This document shows positions 62,118 through 64,000 of a DNA stretch of 64,000 bases, in pieces. The notes below the pieces were generated by a model. The model saw only the letters and a list, made by a program, of their open reading frames with translations, had not been told where the DNA came from and made no database searches. Each line of letters starts with the position of its first letter. Positions within the stretch are counted from its first letter, which is position 1. The position numbers and the translations under genes are program-made. This DNA comes from Bacteroidota bacterium (GTDB lineage Bacteria; Bacteroidota; Bacteroidia; B-17B0; Aurantibacillaceae): positions 62,001 through 126,000 of the forward strand of contig JAFDYB010000034.1 in the NCBI GenBank assembly GCA_018267655.1. The letters are read 5' to 3'.

Positions 62118-64000
62118 TTAATAATTAATTATTATTTTTTTCGAAATCAAATTGTCTGAAATGTCTTTAACCACTAAGAAATATAAGCCTTCGGCAATAT
62201 CATCAACTCTAATTGAAATAAGTGAATTATTCGCTTCAATATTTCGCACTACTTGTCCCAATTGATTTACCAAAATAATCCTTTTTATACTTTGGTAATT
62301 AACTAACTGTATATTTAAAATTGAATTTGTTGGGTTAGGCCACACATCTGAAATAAGATTAGCATTAGCGGTTTCATTTACACCCGTGCAAGTGCTTACG
62401 TTCTCAACAATTGCAGCTGTGTTTTTACACCCTTGTAAATCTGAAACAGTAACATTAAATGTTGAATTAATCATGGGCGACACTACAATCACCGATGTCG
62501 TTGCGCCTGTATTCCATAAATAACTTAACCCTCCACCCGTTGTTGTAAGTGTAGCACTTTGCCCTGTACACAACAAAGTTTGTGAGCTTGTAATTGTTAT
62601 AAATGGTAGCGGGTTAACTATAATACTTATTGTTGCTGTATTTCCACAATTATAACTATTATATCCGGTTGCAGAATATACTGTTGAAACACTTGGACTA
62701 ACCGCTATTGACGCTCCTATTTGTCCGGTGCTCCATGAATAACTAATTGCAGACCCCGACGCTAACAAAGTTGCCGAAGACCCTGCACACACACTGCTTG
62801 AACTACTCATTAAACTCACGTAAGGCGTTGGATATACTGCAATTGTTTGATTTGCTGTATTAGTACACCCTGCGGCACTTATACCAACTACACTATATGT
62901 AGTATTGCTATATGGATTTACTAATATTGTAGAAGTATTAGCCCCATTACTCCATAAATAAGAGTTAGCTCCATTTGCTGTTATTAACAGTACTCCACCC
63001 GCACAAACACTTGGTGATGAACTAATACTTACTGCCGGGTTTACAGAAACAGAAACAGTAATCATTGATGTGTTTATACATCCATTCATATCTGTACCTG
63101 TTACTGAATAAATTGTAGTAGTCAAAGGATTAATGTTTATATTAGAACTTGTAGCTCCCGTATTCCACACATAGCTTGCTCCTCCACTTGCCAATAAATT
63201 TGCGCTTTGCCCCATGCAAATATTTGTATTTGACGCACTAATACTAATATTTGGCAAATTGTTTACAGTTACCTGTGTTGAAACCGTAAGCGCACATCCA
63301 CCATTGCTCCCCGTTACATAATAAATTGTTGTTGATACAGGCGATACTGCTATGGCAGAAGTAGCTGCACCATTACTCCACGAGTAAGTAGCTGCACCCG
63401 ATGCAAATAAATTTACCATGTTTCCGGCGCATATTGTTGTTCCGGAACTTACACTTAAAGCAGGCGTTGTACCAACATTAACTACAATTGAATTAGCCGA
63501 AGAGCAGCCATTTGAAGCAATGCCCACAACACTATAAGTGGTACTTGAACTTGGACTTACTACAATTAAAGTTGATGTGCTGCCATTACTCCAACTATAG
63601 GAACTCGCTCCTGAAATTGATAGTGTTGCTGATTGAGGAGAACAAATATTTGTTGATGATGCAGATAAATTTAATGTTGGAGAGGTGTTTACAAATACTT
63701 GTACAGACGCAGTTGTAGAACAACCGCCATTGCTTCCTGTTACATAATAAACAGTTGTACTTGCCGGAGATACAGAAATATTTGAACTTGTTGCACCCGT
63801 TGACCATGAATAACTTGTTACCCCACTTGCACTTAAATTAGCCATGAAGCCACTACAAATAGTTGTTCCAGAGCTTACACTTAAGGCAGGCGTTGTACCA
63901 ACATTAACTACAATTGAATTAGCCGAAGAGCAGCCATTTGAAGCAATGCCCACAACACTATAAGTGGTACTTGAACTTGGACTCACCACAATTAAAGTTG
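62118..64000 (-). CDS. Large Ig-repeat surface protein with T9SS type A sorting domain, 5'-truncated by window edge
   Basis: The visible part has about seven to eight repeats of roughly 70-75 aa (pattern TICxG...L-ASG...YSWSTGA..S.I.VSP.STT.YYV.G......GC), then a type A sorting domain (DVWPNPTNSILNIQL ... LVNQLGQVVRNIE ... IRVDDIAEGLYFLVV...KKIIINY). The frame stays open to the window edge, so the signal peptide and start are outside. Pairs of domains form 142-aa units; at least two copies are nearly identical in DNA (63436-63574 and 63862-64000). Probable adhesin. Confidence 0.85.
   Translation of the reverse strand, partial: TLIVVSPSSSTTYSVVGIASNGCSSANSIVVNVGTTPALSVSSGTTICSGFMANLSASGVTSYSWSTGATSSNISVSPASTTVYYVTGSNGGCSTTASVQVFVNTSPTLNLSASSTNICSPQSATLSISGASSYSWSNGSTSTLIVVSPSSSTTYSVVGIASNGCSSANSIVVNVGTTPALSVSSGTTICAGNMVNLFASGAATYSWSNGAATSAIAVSPVSTTIYYVTGSNGGCALTVSTQVTVNNLPNISISASNTNICMGQSANLLASGGASYVWNTGATSSNININPLTTTIYSVTGTDMNGCINTSMITVSVSVNPAVSISSSPSVCAGGVLLITANGANSYLWSNGANTSTILVNPYSNTTYSVVGISAAGCTNTANQTIAVYPTPYVSLMSSSSSVCAGSSATLLASGSAISYSWSTGQIGASIAVSPSVSTVYSATGYNSYNCGNTATISIIVNPLPFITITSSQTLLCTGQSATLTTTGGGLSYLWNTGATTSVIVVSPMINSTFNVTVSDLQGCKNTAAIVENVSTCTGVNETANANLISDVWPNPTNSILNIQLVNYQSIKRIILVNQLGQVVRNIEANNSLISIRVDDIAEGLYFLVVKDISDNLISKKIIINY
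63436..64000. repeat. Near-identical 426-bp tandem repeat in the Ig-repeat gene
   Basis: The 139 bases at 63436-63574 match 63862-64000 with five differences by eye, at an exact offset of 426 bp (142 codons, two Ig domains). About 97 bases are identical in a row. The remainder of the unit is more diverged. It is a recent in-frame duplication; further copies may lie beyond the window. Confidence 0.8.

Overview
The window is from a low-GC chromosome of the phylum Bacteroidota. The lineage call rests on: secreted proteins ending in type A or type B (gliding-motility-associated) type IX secretion (T9SS) sorting domains, a PorP/SprF-family protein, DUF5689 lipoproteins, a PafA-type alkaline phosphatase, promoters of the TTTG-N19-TAnnTTTG type, and scarcity of Shine-Dalgarno sequences. 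The EF-P tip loop (HRTPGNLRAF) resembles sphingobacterial/cytophagal EF-P more than flavobacterial, but no genus can be named. I see no rRNA, tRNA, CRISPR array, intact prophage or intact insertion sequence.

Layout. 1-6.2 kb: end-truncated beta-propeller T9SS cargo gene, rsmI-corA operon, orphan sensor kinase, and a two-gene operon of a small type-B T9SS cargo with its PorP/SprF partner. 6.3-14.9 kb, mostly co-directional: GNAT acyltransferase, engB GTPase, M23 peptidase, APC permease, pfkA, then two unfamiliar envelope proteins (799-aa secreted, 424-aa lipoprotein). 15-20.3 kb: T9SS-exported GH25 muramidase, tandem-ATPase peptide ABC subunit, lolA, a small CxxC membrane protein, efp. 20.3-32.2 kb: nuclease-like EEP protein divergent from a TonB receptor followed by two DUF5689 lipoproteins, then a 1344-aa Ig-repeat adhesin and an S74 self-cleaving protein. 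32.4-41.3 kb: FadL-type porin, Gly/Tyr-rich lipoprotein, proS, a hypothetical gene, lpxD-like gene, a decayed 620-bp gap, and pafA. 41.5-50 kb: ureohydrolase, SLC13 carrier, lolD, permease, helix-hairpin-helix protein, and an LPS-type SDR/GT9/GT2 operon on the minus strand. 50-64 kb: TMTC-like TPR membrane protein, omega-amidase, galE, a gap with transposase and gene remnants, comF, coiled-coil protein, DUF4256, peptide-binding lipoprotein, SF1 helicase, and an end-truncated Ig-repeat T9SS protein.

Themes. Much of the window serves the cell surface: T9SS cargo, outer-membrane barrels, lipoprotein sorting (lolA, lolD), lipid A/LPS assembly (lpxD, GT9, GT2, galE) and wall cleavage (M23, GH25). 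The strongest candidate for a less-described system is the divergent EEP / TonB receptor / DUF5689 / DUF5689 locus, which reads as a surface acquisition system for a phosphate-containing polymer, plausibly nucleic acid. Other points of interest are the PorP/SprF-cargo pair, the Gly/Tyr low-complexity lipoprotein beside a FadL porin, and two genes whose conserved N-termini can only begin at a non-canonical codon (ATA in both).
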